The notes: generated by a model not told the origin, from the letters alone. Positions 37,440-45,679 are shown, numbered from the stretch's first letter. The stretch is DNA of 64,000 nt from Echinicola shivajiensis (GCF_018642165.1 NZ_JAHHZM010000002.1:310001-374000), one strand, 5' to 3'. A program made the numbers and translations.

Positions 37440-39879
37440 GTATTTTATTTTCTTTTGGTGTTGTATCATTTTGGCTCCCGGAATGGGGATTGCCCAGGAT
37501 ATGGGTGGCTATTCCAAGCAGGAAATCAAAGATTTCAGCCAAAAAGTAGAAGATCAGGTTCAGTTTTTGGAATATTTCCTTAACACGGTGGGGAGTGATG
37601 AAACACCTGCCCGTGATAAGGATGTGATTATTACCGAAAGTTATAAGAAGATTTTTAGAGACAGTAAAGTCCAAGTGGAGGATGATTTGGTGCTTGACCG
37701 CCAGGTAATTACCAATAAGGACGTGACAGCCTATTTAAAGGATGTTGAATTTTTCTTTAAGGATGCCAGCTTTAAATTTAAAGTGAGGGAGGTTAAGCCA
37801 TTTCTTAGAGATAATGGTGAATTGTCTTTTAGTGTATCCATGGACAGGACCCTTTCAGCAACAGGACTGGATGGGGAAGAAATTGAAAATACCAAACCTA
37901 GATTTGTAGAGGTGAACCTGGATAGGCAATCCAATGAATTGAAGATAGCCAGTATATATACTACAAAGCTTAGTAGGGATAAAGAATTGATGGAATGGTG
38001 GGGTACCTTATCCTTTGAGTGGGAGACCTTTTTTAGGGAAAGTATTGACCTTAGTATGGAGGACTCCATTACCGTTGATCATTTGAATCAAATCAGTGCC
38101 ATCGACAGCCTGAATTTGTCCGGAAATACATATATACAGGATCTAAATCCATTGGAAGCGCTTAGAGATCTGAAGTATATTGATATTAGTAATACCATGA
38201 TCAGCGAATTGGGACCGATAAGTAATGTCACCTTTTTGACCTATCTGGATGTTTCCAATACTCCAGCGCAGGATATACAGTTTATTAAGTATGCTGAGAA
38301 TTTGCAGTATCTGGATATTTCCAATACGCTTATCCAGCAAATTGATGATCTGCAATATCTTAGTAACCTGAAGGTGCTAAAGGCTGTGAACACACCGCTT
38401 ATGAGCTTTGCTGCCTTGAATTCATTTGAGGTTCTAGAAGAACTGAATTTGGGAAGAAGTGGCTTTAATAATATTGAAAGTATCAACCAGCTAAAACAAC
38501 TTAAGAAACTGGGGATCCAAGATAATTACCTGATTAATTTTAACTTTTTAGCTGAGCTTGAAAGCTTAGAAGAAGTGGATTTGTCACAGACCAATATAAG
38601 AGATTTGGCGCCATTAGCAGGGCTTGAACATTTGGAAGTTATCAATATTAACCAAACAGATGTGAACAGCCTAGAGCCAATGAATGGTAAGAAAAATATT
38701 CAGAGAATCTATGCTGACAGAACAGGTATTTCAGAAGGTCAAGCAGATGATTTTGCCAGAGAAAATAGGAGAGTGCTATTAATCCATAATGTTGAAAACC
38801 TACAGACCTGGTGGTCAACATTGCCAGAAGGTTGGAAGGATGTTTTGGAGGATGAATTAATAGGATATAGAGGAGGAACACCTTCTGTCGAAGCTATTTC
38901 AAGAATCGTTGGAGTGGACTCATTGGATCTTTCAGGAAGTCAAATAGTCAATCTTCGCCCAATTCTTAAGTTCAAAAAATTGGTGTCACTGAAATTTAAT
39001 GATACCAAGATTAGCGATATGAGCCCTTTGAGGGAATTAAAAACCTTGAAGCGTATTTCTGGAAACTCAAGTGTCATTACTAATGTAGAGGATCTGGGTA
39101 AATTGCCAGGTTTAGAATTTATCTCCCTTAATAATACTGGCCTCGCTACAATAGCTCCATTGATGAGTCTGTCTAAGCTAGACTACCTTGATGTAAACGG
39201 TACTGATGTGCCGTTATGGGAGGTACAGGACTTGCTTCAGGTGGTGCCGAATGCTAATATCATCTTTAGAACGGAGGAGTTGAAGGCATGGTGGAATGGC
39301 TTGGATGGTGTTTGGAAAGAGATTTTTACTGACGCAGCGAATTTGTCCGAGGCTCCAAATACCCGTGAGCTGCATAAATTAACTTCTATCCGCAAGCTTA
39401 CTATTCAGAAGAAAGGTATCAATTCGTTAAGGCCTTTGGTTGATTTTATTAATCTACAGGATCTGGAGATCCATGATTCGCCACTATATGATATTAGCGA
39501 TATTGTGACTTTTGAAAAATTAACGAAGCTACAGATTTCTCAATCGCCTATTTCTAATTTGGAACCTATAGGCCAAGTAAAGAGCTTGGAATATTTGAAT
39601 CTCTCCAATACAGGAATTGAGGATTTGCGTCCTTTGGAAAATTTGAAAACCCTTAAGAGTTTGATTATTTCTGGAACAGGAGTAAAAAGGTTAAAAGGAT
39701 TAGAAACACTTTATGAATTGGAAGAGTTGGATATTGCCAGTACCAATGTAAAGAGTATAAATCCTATTGAAGATTTAACCAATCTTAAGCGTTTGATTTG
39801 CTTCAATACCAGAATCAATAGTCGTCAAATAGATAGTTTCAGGGAGTCTAACCCTGAGTGTGATGTGAGGTATTATTAA
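37426..39879 (+). CDS. Large exported leucine-rich-repeat protein with three paired-tryptophan blocks (cluster gene 4)
   Basis: An 817-residue protein with a signal peptide (about 1-23, ending GIAQ), an N-terminal NTF2-like domain (about 28-185) resembling cluster gene 2, and then only repeat structure. LRRs of about 22 residues (consensus LxxLKYLDISNTxIxxIxxL) form three arrays. Each array is introduced by a helical cap with the pattern WW-x-x-L-x4-W: Trp191-192, Trp462-463 and Trp622-623. It is probably a curved binding scaffold in the periplasm or on the surface. No C-terminal sorting domain is seen. It is the last gene of the cluster, overlapping gene 3 by 14 bp. Confidence 0.87.
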   Translation: MIRNKYFIFFWCCIILAPGMGIAQDMGGYSKQEIKDFSQKVEDQVQFLEYFLNTVGSDETPARDKDVIITESYKKIFRDSKVQVEDDLVLDRQVITNKDVTAYLKDVEFFFKDASFKFKVREVKPFLRDNGELSFSVSMDRTLSATGLDGEEIENTKPRFVEVNLDRQSNELKIASIYTTKLSRDKELMEWWGTLSFEWETFFRESIDLSMEDSITVDHLNQISAIDSLNLSGNTYIQDLNPLEALRDLKYIDISNTMISELGPISNVTFLTYLDVSNTPAQDIQFIKYAENLQYLDISNTLIQQIDDLQYLSNLKVLKAVNTPLMSFAALNSFEVLEELNLGRSGFNNIESINQLKQLKKLGIQDNYLINFNFLAELESLEEVDLSQTNIRDLAPLAGLEHLEVININQTDVNSLEPMNGKKNIQRIYADRTGISEGQADDFARENRRVLLIHNVENLQTWWSTLPEGWKDVLEDELIGYRGGTPSVEAISRIVGVDSLDLSGSQIVNLRPILKFKKLVSLKFNDTKISDMSPLRELKTLKRISGNSSVITNVEDLGKLPGLEFISLNNTGLATIAPLMSLSKLDYLDVNGTDVPLWEVQDLLQVVPNANIIFRTEELKAWWNGLDGVWKEIFTDAANLSEAPNTRELHKLTSIRKLTIQKKGINSLRPLVDFINLQDLEIHDSPLYDISDIVTFEKLTKLQISQSPISNLEPIGQVKSLEYLNLSNTGIEDLRPLENLKTLKSLIISGTGVKRLKGLETLYELEELDIASTNVKSINPIEDLTNLKRLICFNTRINSRQIDSFRESNPECDVRYY

Positions 39880-40005
39880 TAAGCGTTTCCCAAATTGTGT
39901 TGAGGCATTGAGATCTATAAATGAATTATTAGAGTTGTGTTTTGTTTTGGGTGAGACTTGAACAGAGTAGACTTAAATAATACTCAAAAATTATTATTAA
40001 GGCAT

Positions 40006-40044
40006 AAAAAAAATCCGATATCTGAATGATATCGGATTTTTTTT
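40006..40044. terminator. Bidirectional terminator between LRR and FGE-like genes
   Basis: AAAAAAAATCCGATATC and GATATCGGATTTTTTTT form a perfect 17-bp stem around a 5-nt loop, one of the strongest hairpins in the window. Confidence 0.9.
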
Positions 40045-40065
40045 ATGAAAGGTAAAATACTGATT

Positions 40066-41184
40066 CTATTTCATTCCTAAGGTTTTTTGAGGAGCATCTT
40101 TGACACATCTAAAACCTACATTGGATGTTCCACTGTCATAGGCATGTCCCTGTCTTGCGCTGGGACGATAGTTGATACAATAATTATCTGAGCAAAGGAA
40201 GGAACCTCCTTTTATCACTCTTTCTTGCGCGTATGGATTGGTAGGATTATAGCATTGGTTCATATTGGAATCCAATAATGGAGCACTTCCTGATAATCTT
40301 TGAAACTTAATGGCATCAAACCAATCATCTGTCATTTCCCATACATTTCCGATAATATCATACAGTCCAAATTGGTTGGGAGGGAAGTTCTTTACAGGAG
40401 CCGTTCCCATAAAACCATCTTCTCCTTTATTTCCGTTAGGGAAATTTCCCTGGAAAGTGTTGGCCATAAATTTGCCTTTTGGTCTTAGTTCAGCGCCCCA
40501 GGCATATCTTGCGTCCCTAAGGCCACCTTTTGCTGCAAATTCCCATTCAGCCTCTGTAGGTAGTCTTTTACCAGCCCATTCTGCATAGGCTACAGCATCA
40601 TCAAAGGATATATGAACAACTGGGTGGTTCCATCTTCCTTCTAGATCTGATCCTGGACCCTCAGGATGCTTCCAATTGGCACCATCTACCCATTGCCACC
40701 ATTGTGAAATGTCACGCTTATCTACAGGGTGTTTTGGAGCTACGAACACCATCGATCCCGCTTGCAATAAGGATTCATCTGGCTTAGGAGTGTCTGGGGG
40801 AAGTTGTTTTTTCATTTCTTCCCAATCTGGTTTCTGCTCAGCTACTGTAATATAACCAGTTTCTTCGACAAACTTTTTGAATTGGGTATTGGTAACTTCC
40901 GTTTCATCCATCCAAAAACCATTTACCGATCTTTTTACTGCTGGTTTTTCGGCTGGATAAGCTTCGTCCTCATTCGTTCCCATGATAAATTCTCCTCCCG
41001 GGATCCAAACCATACCATCTTCTTTTTTTACAATTTCTTCAGATGTTTGGCTATTTGTGGTTTTGGATTCTACCTCCTCCGCCTTTTCTACACTCTTTTC
41101 AGAACAACTTATAGTAGCTCCTAGCATACTGCCAGCTAATAACATACTATAAATTGGAGTTTTTATTTCTTGCAATAATTGCAT
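40066..41184 (-). CDS. Formylglycine-generating-enzyme (SUMF1) family lipoprotein with catalytic cysteine pair
   Basis: A 372-residue lipoprotein (lipobox TISC, cysteine 27) with a Glu/Ser/Thr linker and an FGE-sulfatase domain (about 55-365). Hallmarks are MVWIPGGEFIMGTNEDEAYP, FWMDETEVTNTQFKKFVE, RLPTEAEWEFAAKGG, GNVWEMTDDW and NVGFRCVKD. The copper-binding cysteine pair of true FGEs is retained as Cys331 and Cys336 in GGSFLCSDNYCINYRPSAR with the canonical spacing, unlike the motility lipoproteins GldJ/GldK of the same fold. It may therefore oxidise a sulfatase cysteine to formylglycine in the periplasm. No sulfatase gene is in the window. An alternative is a structural SUMF1 lipoprotein. 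Confidence 0.9.
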   Translation of the reverse strand: MQLLQEIKTPIYSMLLAGSMLGATISCSEKSVEKAEEVESKTTNSQTSEEIVKKEDGMVWIPGGEFIMGTNEDEAYPAEKPAVKRSVNGFWMDETEVTNTQFKKFVEETGYITVAEQKPDWEEMKKQLPPDTPKPDESLLQAGSMVFVAPKHPVDKRDISQWWQWVDGANWKHPEGPGSDLEGRWNHPVVHISFDDAVAYAEWAGKRLPTEAEWEFAAKGGLRDARYAWGAELRPKGKFMANTFQGNFPNGNKGEDGFMGTAPVKNFPPNQFGLYDIIGNVWEMTDDWFDAIKFQRLSGSAPLLDSNMNQCYNPTNPYAQERVIKGGSFLCSDNYCINYRPSARQGHAYDSGTSNVGFRCVKDAPQKTLGMK

Positions 41185-41509
41185 TCTTCTTTTGATTTAT
41201 TGTTTAATCGGATTTGCCATAAGGTCTAATATATAGCAAATTATAGCTAAGTTCTATAAATGTAAAGGTAATCATTAAGAATTTTATAAGCGGTTCCTAA
41301 TCATTTAAAAAGTATGATATTTGTTTCGTTTGGTTCCTTTTTGAGCTGATCCCTTTAAGTGTTTGATGCATGCATTAAATTCAATAATGTATTCCCCTAT
41401 AATTTTTTGTGGTTAAAGTAGTAATAAATTATTGTTAAAAATTGGTCAGAGGTTATTGAATGCTTATTCTATTTTTTATAATTACCTAGCTATATCTAAA
41501 ATTGGTTTT
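41185..41509. other. Intergenic region, FGE-like / small membrane protein
   Basis: This 325 bp AT-rich gap separates two divergent genes. I found no exact -7 promoter element, hairpin or gene in it. Confidence 0.4.
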
Positions 41510-41707
41510 ATGAAAAATCGAATAAAAATAGGAATTTCCTTAGTTGCATCTGTTATTATGTTAATCGTTAGCCTATTTGGTATTGGAAAAGGCTTTTATT
41601 ATAATCAGCTATGGAAGGTAATTGGAGCTACTTTATCCTCTGTAGTATTTTTGGTGTTCGCTATAATTTATATTAAAAATCTCAGGAAAATATCGATCGG
41701 TAAATAG
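41510..41707 (+). CDS. Small two-helix membrane protein, unknown function
   Basis: Read from the Met at 41510 this is a 65-residue protein beginning MKNRIKIGISLVASV, with hydrophobic helices at about 7-25 and 37-58 and a basic C-terminal tail. The frame stays open to 41432 but the added segment has no coding look. No family recognised. It is flanked by gaps and there is no visible terminator, so it is less secure than its neighbours. Confidence 0.5.
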   Translation: MKNRIKIGISLVASVIMLIVSLFGIGKGFYYNQLWKVIGATLSSVVFLVFAIIYIKNLRKISIGK

Positions 41708-41738
41708 CTCGTCTTTACCATCAATATTTAGTAAAATT

Positions 41739-42194
41739 TCACCTTTTGACATTTTTCTCGTAAAGGACTATCCAATCTTTTACACTCACTTTTTTTACAA
41801 GTTCCGCAATTAAAGAATAGGGTATATGCTCAGGCTTTTTAAACCTTATACAACTTTTTCCCATGTCTAGTTTATAGTTACTGTGTTTAGGGAATTCATT
41901 GACAAACCAATCCAATATTGCTTTATCAGCATAAATTCCACTATGGTAAAGGGCAATAAAGTGTTTTTGAGAAGCTATGCTCAGAAAGGGTAGGGGGAGC
42001 TTGGGATCGCAGTGATAACCTGCAGGGTATAGCTCATGGGGAACTACATAACCTATCATCCCATAACTCATGGTTTCCTCAAAACCTTTTGGGAGGTTGT
42101 TGATAATGGTATCCCTTAATTTTGAAAAAGCGGGTTTCCTATCTTCAGGTATTTTCTCTAAATATTCCTCTGGGCTTTGGACTTCTATTTTCAT
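41739..42194 (-). CDS. DUF1801 domain protein
   Basis: A 151-residue cytoplasmic protein of the YdhG/DUF1801 type: an N-terminal SPEEYLEKIPEDRKPAFSKLRDTI, the central ETMSYGMIGYVVP and FLSIASQKHFIALYHSG, and a C-terminal DMGKSCIRFKKPEHIPYSLIAEL. The fold resembles a frataxin-like sandwich, and some relatives are proposed to handle iron, but the function is unproven. It lies downstream of the ferritin gene on the same strand, separated by that gene's terminator. Confidence 0.88.
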   Translation of the reverse strand: MKIEVQSPEEYLEKIPEDRKPAFSKLRDTIINNLPKGFEETMSYGMIGYVVPHELYPAGYHCDPKLPLPFLSIASQKHFIALYHSGIYADKAILDWFVNEFPKHSNYKLDMGKSCIRFKKPEHIPYSLIAELVKKVSVKDWIVLYEKNVKR

Positions 42195-42248
42195 CTTGGC
42201 CTTTATTTTATCTTAATATAAGATGTAATAGCCTTGATTGAAATAGAA

Positions 42249-42273
42249 AAAGCGATCATTATATGATCGCTTT
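42249..42273 (-). terminator. Intrinsic terminator after the ferritin gene
   Basis: AAAGCGATCAT and ATGATCGCTTT form an 11-bp perfect stem with a 3-nt loop and a T-rich tail on the minus strand, 25 bp after the ferritin stop. Confidence 0.85.
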
Positions 42274-42297
42274 AGTATTTTTATGCTTTTGTTGCAA

Positions 42298-42843
42298 TTA
42301 AGCCTCACCCACTTGATCGTGCAGTTTTCCCAATTCCTGATCAATGGTCCAAAGGCCGACTCCTTCTTCACCAATGATGTCAAATAGTTCGAGGGCTCTT
42401 CTTGCCAAAGATTCTTCTTCTCTTTGTTCAGTGACATACCACTGCATAAAGCTGAAAGAAGCGAAGTCTTTAACACCAAAGCAATGGTCCACGATAATAT
42501 TGATAGATTTAGTTACTTGGATTTCATGCTCCAGAATAAGTTGAAATACTTCCTTTAAGGAATTAAAATGATGCTTGATACCAGTGATTTCTGGTTGAAT
42601 GGCATGGCCACCAGCTTCATTGATATAATGTAAAAGTTTAAGCATATGTTGTCTTTCTTCTTCTGCATGGGCATATAGAAGTTTGGCCGCATTGTCATAA
42701 CCCATCATATCGCACCATGAAGCCATGGAAAGATAAGAGGCTGAAGACTTTGCTTCCATCTCTATCTGCTTGTTCAACATTTTTTCTGTATCGTGAAGTA
42801 AAGAACGCTGAAGGGTAACAATTTCTTTTTCCTTAGTTTTCAT
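42298..42843 (-). CDS. Ferritin
   Basis: A 181-residue iron-storage protein of the bacterial non-haem ferritin type. The four-helix bundle is clear: MLNKQIEMEAKSSASYLSMASWCD (helix A, with ferroxidase Glu), HAEEERQHMLKLLHYINEAGG (helix B, EExxH), LEHEIQVTKSINIIVDHC (helix C, with Glu) and FMQWYVTEQREEESLARRALE (helix D, Gln and Glu ligands). It stores iron as ferrihydrite in a 24-mer. A -7 promoter element lies 26 bp before the start. It is monocistronic. Confidence 0.95.
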   Translation of the reverse strand: MKTKEKEIVTLQRSLLHDTEKMLNKQIEMEAKSSASYLSMASWCDMMGYDNAAKLLYAHAEEERQHMLKLLHYINEAGGHAIQPEITGIKHHFNSLKEVFQLILEHEIQVTKSINIIVDHCFGVKDFASFSFMQWYVTEQREEESLARRALELFDIIGEEGVGLWTIDQELGKLHDQVGEA

Positions 42844-42868
42844 AATCCATGGGTTTTATTTTGTATAA

Positions 42869-42876
42869 CAAACATA
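42869..42876 (-). promoter_or_regulatory. Candidate -7 promoter element of the ferritin gene
   Basis: The minus strand reads TATGTTTG, an exact TAnnTTTG, 25 bp before the ATG. No matching TTTG at -33. Confidence 0.4.
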
Positions 42877-43256
42877 ACCAAATTTTGAAACAATAGTTCA
42901 GCATTTAGTCGTAAAATCTGAATTTAGAATTGGTATAAGTAAAAATATAAAGAATAAAATTTGGTTTATGTTAATTTGAATTAAATATAAATAAACTATA
43001 AGCACAGGTAATACAGACTGATTTTTCGATCAATTGATTCCTGTCCAATTAGCCCTTTCCACTGCTACATTTTACGATAAAAATGGGTTTCTGTTTAGGT
43101 CTTTGCATGGATAGTTGCGATTGATGTAATTTTAATTATCTGATCATTTTATTGTTGGTCAAGCTATGATGTACTAAGTTACTTTTCTGATTAGGGTGTC
43201 TAAGCAGTATATTGAGTAGAAGGATGGAAATCTGTGTTTCAGCTGATTTAATTCAA

Positions 43257-43264
43257 TAATTTTG
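43257..43264 (+). promoter_or_regulatory. Candidate -7 promoter element of kdsB
   Basis: TAATTTTG matches TAnnTTTG exactly; a TGTG lies 20 bp upstream in the -33 position. The ATG follows 14 bp later. Confidence 0.4.
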
Positions 43265-43278
43265 TTTAAAATTGCCCT

Positions 43279-44007
43279 ATGAAAATAGTAGCAATGATTC
43301 CAGCCAGGTACGGAGCAACCCGTTTTCCAGGTAAGCTTACTTCTGATTTATGTGGCAAGGCTGTGATAGCCAGAACATACTTGAGTACGGTGGCTACCGG
43401 ACTTTTTGATAAAGTTATAGTGGTTACTGATCATGAGAAAATCGCAGAACAGATCAGGGCTGAAGGAGGGGAGGTTTTTGTAAGCCAAAAGGAACATGAA
43501 AGTGGTTCTGATAGAATAGCTGAGGCTATGGTGAATGTGGATGCAGATGTGGTGGTGAATGTTCAAGGGGATGAACCATTTCAGGATAAGGAATCACTAT
43601 CAGATTTGGTAAAGGTATTTGAAGATCCAAATGTCAAGGTAGCCTCTATGATGCGGAAAATTGAGGATGAAGTAGAGGTTATTAATCCTAATGCTGTAAA
43701 AGTGGTGGTAGATAAGGCCAATTTTGCGCTTTACTTTAGTCGTTCACCGGTTCCTTATGTAAGAGATAAGTTTTCTCCTGTTTATTATAGACATATTGGT
43801 GTTTATGCTTATACCAAAGAAATTTTATTGGAGTATACCCAATGGGAAAAATCTATGCTCGAAAAAGCGGAAATGCTAGAGCAGCTACGCTTATTGGAAA
43901 ATGGAATAAAGATAAAAATGGTGGAAACTGAACATGAAGCCGTTGCCATAGATACCAAATTAGATTTGGACAGGGCTATAGCTTTTTACCAAAGAACGCA
44001 TTCCTGA
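43279..44007 (+). CDS. kdsB: 3-deoxy-manno-octulosonate cytidylyltransferase
   Basis: A 242-residue CMP-Kdo synthetase that activates Kdo for lipopolysaccharide inner-core assembly. It has the nucleotidyltransferase start MIPARYGATRFPGKLTSDL, the metal/CTP site VVVNVQGDEPFQD and the C-terminal ETEHEAVAIDTKLDLDRA. Length is typical. Its stop codon directly abuts the stop codon of the convergent SMR gene, with no base between them, so the two transcripts must overlap at their 3' ends. Confidence 0.97.
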   Translation: MKIVAMIPARYGATRFPGKLTSDLCGKAVIARTYLSTVATGLFDKVIVVTDHEKIAEQIRAEGGEVFVSQKEHESGSDRIAEAMVNVDADVVVNVQGDEPFQDKESLSDLVKVFEDPNVKVASMMRKIEDEVEVINPNAVKVVVDKANFALYFSRSPVPYVRDKFSPVYYRHIGVYAYTKEILLEYTQWEKSMLEKAEMLEQLRLLENGIKIKMVETEHEAVAIDTKLDLDRAIAFYQRTHS

Positions 44008-44322
44008 TTAGGCTACTGCCTTAAGTCCGACGATTGAGCCTATCAGTAACATCAAAAATAAGATCCTTGGCCAGCTGGTAGGCTCATGAAAGAAGAGTAT
44101 GCCTATAATTAAGGTTCCTGCTGCACCAATCCCGGTCCAGACCGCATAGGCAGTTCCCATTGGGATGCTTTTTATGGCATTATTGAGCAAGAGAAAGCTA
44201 AGTCCAATGCAGATAAAGAAGATAATGGACCATTTAAGGTTGGTAAAGTTGTTGGATAGTTTTAATGAAGTGGTGAACCCCACTTCAAAAATACCTGCGA
44301 GTATCAATAATAGCCAAGCCAT
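44008..44322 (-). CDS. Small multidrug resistance family exporter, Gdx/SugE subgroup
   Basis: A 104-residue four-helix inner-membrane protein. Glu13 in ILAGIFEVGF is the essential membrane-embedded carboxylate. The block AIKSIPMGTAYAVWTGIGAAGT is closer to SugE/Gdx guanidinium exporters than to EmrE. SMR proteins work as dual-topology dimers; no second SMR gene is adjacent, so this is probably a homodimer. The promoter region contains an inverted repeat over the -33 zone, pointing to a local repressor. The Crp/Fnr gene lies directly upstream. Confidence 0.9.
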   Translation of the reverse strand: MAWLLLILAGIFEVGFTTSLKLSNNFTNLKWSIIFFICIGLSFLLLNNAIKSIPMGTAYAVWTGIGAAGTLIIGILFFHEPTSWPRILFLMLLIGSIVGLKAVA

Positions 44323-44341
44323 ACTTTTTTATATGTTTTTG

Positions 44342-44372
44342 CAAAAGTAGGTTTAAAGTTCTGTTGAACTTT
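44342..44372 (-). promoter_or_regulatory. Candidate promoter and operator of the SMR gene
   Basis: The minus strand has an exact -7 element TACTTTTG (44342-44349). Directly upstream, across the spacer and -33 region, is a perfect inverted repeat AAAGTTC-N4-GAACTTT (44355-44372). The hairpin lacks a T run, so it is better read as an operator than as a terminator. Confidence 0.45.
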
Positions 44373-44393
44373 TTACATAGGTTAAAAAATGAC

Positions 44394-44954
44394 TTAATAT
44401 TGGCCTCTGATTCTGCTCAGAGAGACCTGACTAATTCCTAGGAAGGAGGCAATATTGCCCAGTGAAATACGGTTTAAGATTTCTGGATGTCTATTGATCA
44501 GGTCCTGATACCTAGCTGTAGCAGACTTGGTTTGAAAATCTATCAAGCGTTTTTCTGTCTTTACCAATTCAAGTTCCGTTAATTTTCTTGACCAGTTGGC
44601 AATCTCCAAATTGCTCCTATTAAGGTTCTCAAGTTCATTATTGGAGATTCTCCAAAGCCTGCATCTCTCTAGTGTACTTATGTTTTCGTATCCGGGCTGA
44701 TTGGAAATTTTACTGTTATAAGAGAATAAAAAGTCACCTTCAAAACCAAACCAAAAATTGATGTTTTTTCCATCATGATTAAGGTGTGCCTTTGCACAGC
44801 CCTCTAGAATTAGGTAACTGAATGTTTCTATTCTTCCTTCATGTATAATTGTTTCATTTTTGTTGACAACTTTTATCTCTCCCAAAGAGAGCAATTGTTG
44901 GGCGGATTTTTGGGAAAGCTGGTGTTCTGCAAGGAAGGTTTTTTCAATTTCCAT
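44394..44954 (-). CDS. Crp/Fnr family transcriptional regulator
   Basis: A 186-residue regulator with an N-terminal cyclic-nucleotide-binding-like beta roll (about 15-120, NKNETIIHEGRIETFSYLILEGCAKAH) and a C-terminal winged helix (about 130-186, SLGNIASFLGISQVSLSRIR). The roll lacks the canonical cAMP phosphate-binding RSA motif, so its ligand is unknown. No FNR cysteine cluster is present. The protein is a little short and ends right after the recognition helix, as is common in Bacteroidota members. Its ATG overlaps the rsmE stop (TAATG), so the two are coupled. Confidence 0.9.
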   Translation of the reverse strand: MEIEKTFLAEHQLSQKSAQQLLSLGEIKVVNKNETIIHEGRIETFSYLILEGCAKAHLNHDGKNINFWFGFEGDFLFSYNSKISNQPGYENISTLERCRLWRISNNELENLNRSNLEIANWSRKLTELELVKTEKRLIDFQTKSATARYQDLINRHPEILNRISLGNIASFLGISQVSLSRIRGQY

Positions 44955-45661
44955 TACTGAAAATTCTTTAGGCTTAAAGTGTGTACTGCAGCTAATCCAG
45001 CGGTCTCAGTCCTTAACCTACTATGTCCAAGACTACAGGCTTTAAATCCATTATCAAATGCCAATTTGATTTCTTCTTCCGAAAAATCTCCTTCAGGACC
45101 TATCAGCACCAGGTATGACTTCTTTTTTTCGGCTAGATCAAACAAGAGATTTTGGTTGTTTTCATCCACATAGGCGATGAATTTTTGTGTATCGCTTTCT
45201 TGTGTGGATTGAATAAGGTCTGAAAAAGTCCTTAATGGATTGATGATAGGAACCCTTGTTTTTAGACTTTGCTTACATGCTGAAATCATCTTTTTCTCTA
45301 GCCTTTCAGTTTTAAGAAAACTTCTCTCAGAATGGTCTGTCTTCAGTAAGCTGAGCTCATGAAAACCTATTTCAGTTATTTTTTCCAACATCCACTCGAT
45401 TCGGTCGGTGTTTTTGGTAGGGGCAATGGCCAAATGGATATGAAAAGGATCAGCAGGGGTTGACTCCTTTTCTATAATACTTAGAATGGTTTTCTTTTGA
45501 TTGATTTCTGTGATTTTACAGGTGTATAAATTGCCCAAGCCATCTGTAAGGTGTACTTCATCACCGACAGATTTTCTCAATACCTTGGCAAGGTGCTTTG
45601 ACTCTTCGGGAGATAAAATGATGGTACTATCTTGAATGTCTTTGTGGAAAAATAACTGCAT
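44954..45661 (-). CDS. rsmE: 16S rRNA (uracil(1498)-N(3))-methyltransferase
   Basis: RsmE methylates U1498 of 16S rRNA near the decoding site. Read from the Met at 45661 the protein has 235 residues and begins MQLFFHKDI. A frame-extending ATG at 45682 sits at the edge of an exact -7 promoter element, so it would precede transcription start and is rejected. SPOUT-domain motifs near the C-terminus are YLVLIGPEGDFSEEEIKLA and SLGHSRLRTETAGLAAVHTL, which form the SAM-binding knot. The N-terminal PUA-like domain spans about 1-70. It is first in an operon with the Crp/Fnr gene. Confidence 0.95.
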   Translation of the reverse strand: MQLFFHKDIQDSTIILSPEESKHLAKVLRKSVGDEVHLTDGLGNLYTCKITEINQKKTILSIIEKESTPADPFHIHLAIAPTKNTDRIEWMLEKITEIGFHELSLLKTDHSERSFLKTERLEKKMISACKQSLKTRVPIINPLRTFSDLIQSTQESDTQKFIAYVDENNQNLLFDLAEKKKSYLVLIGPEGDFSEEEIKLAFDNGFKACSLGHSRLRTETAGLAAVHTLSLKNFQ

Positions 45662-45679
45662 GTTAAAGCTCTTTGTATG

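Larger units (their letters stand above)
42844..43278. other. Divergent intergenic region, ferritin / kdsB
   Basis: This 435 bp gap carries the ferritin -7 element TATGTTTG (minus strand, 42869-42876) and the kdsB -7 element TAATTTTG (43257-43264). The middle is AT-rich with no gene or RNA that I can recognise. Confidence 0.45.
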
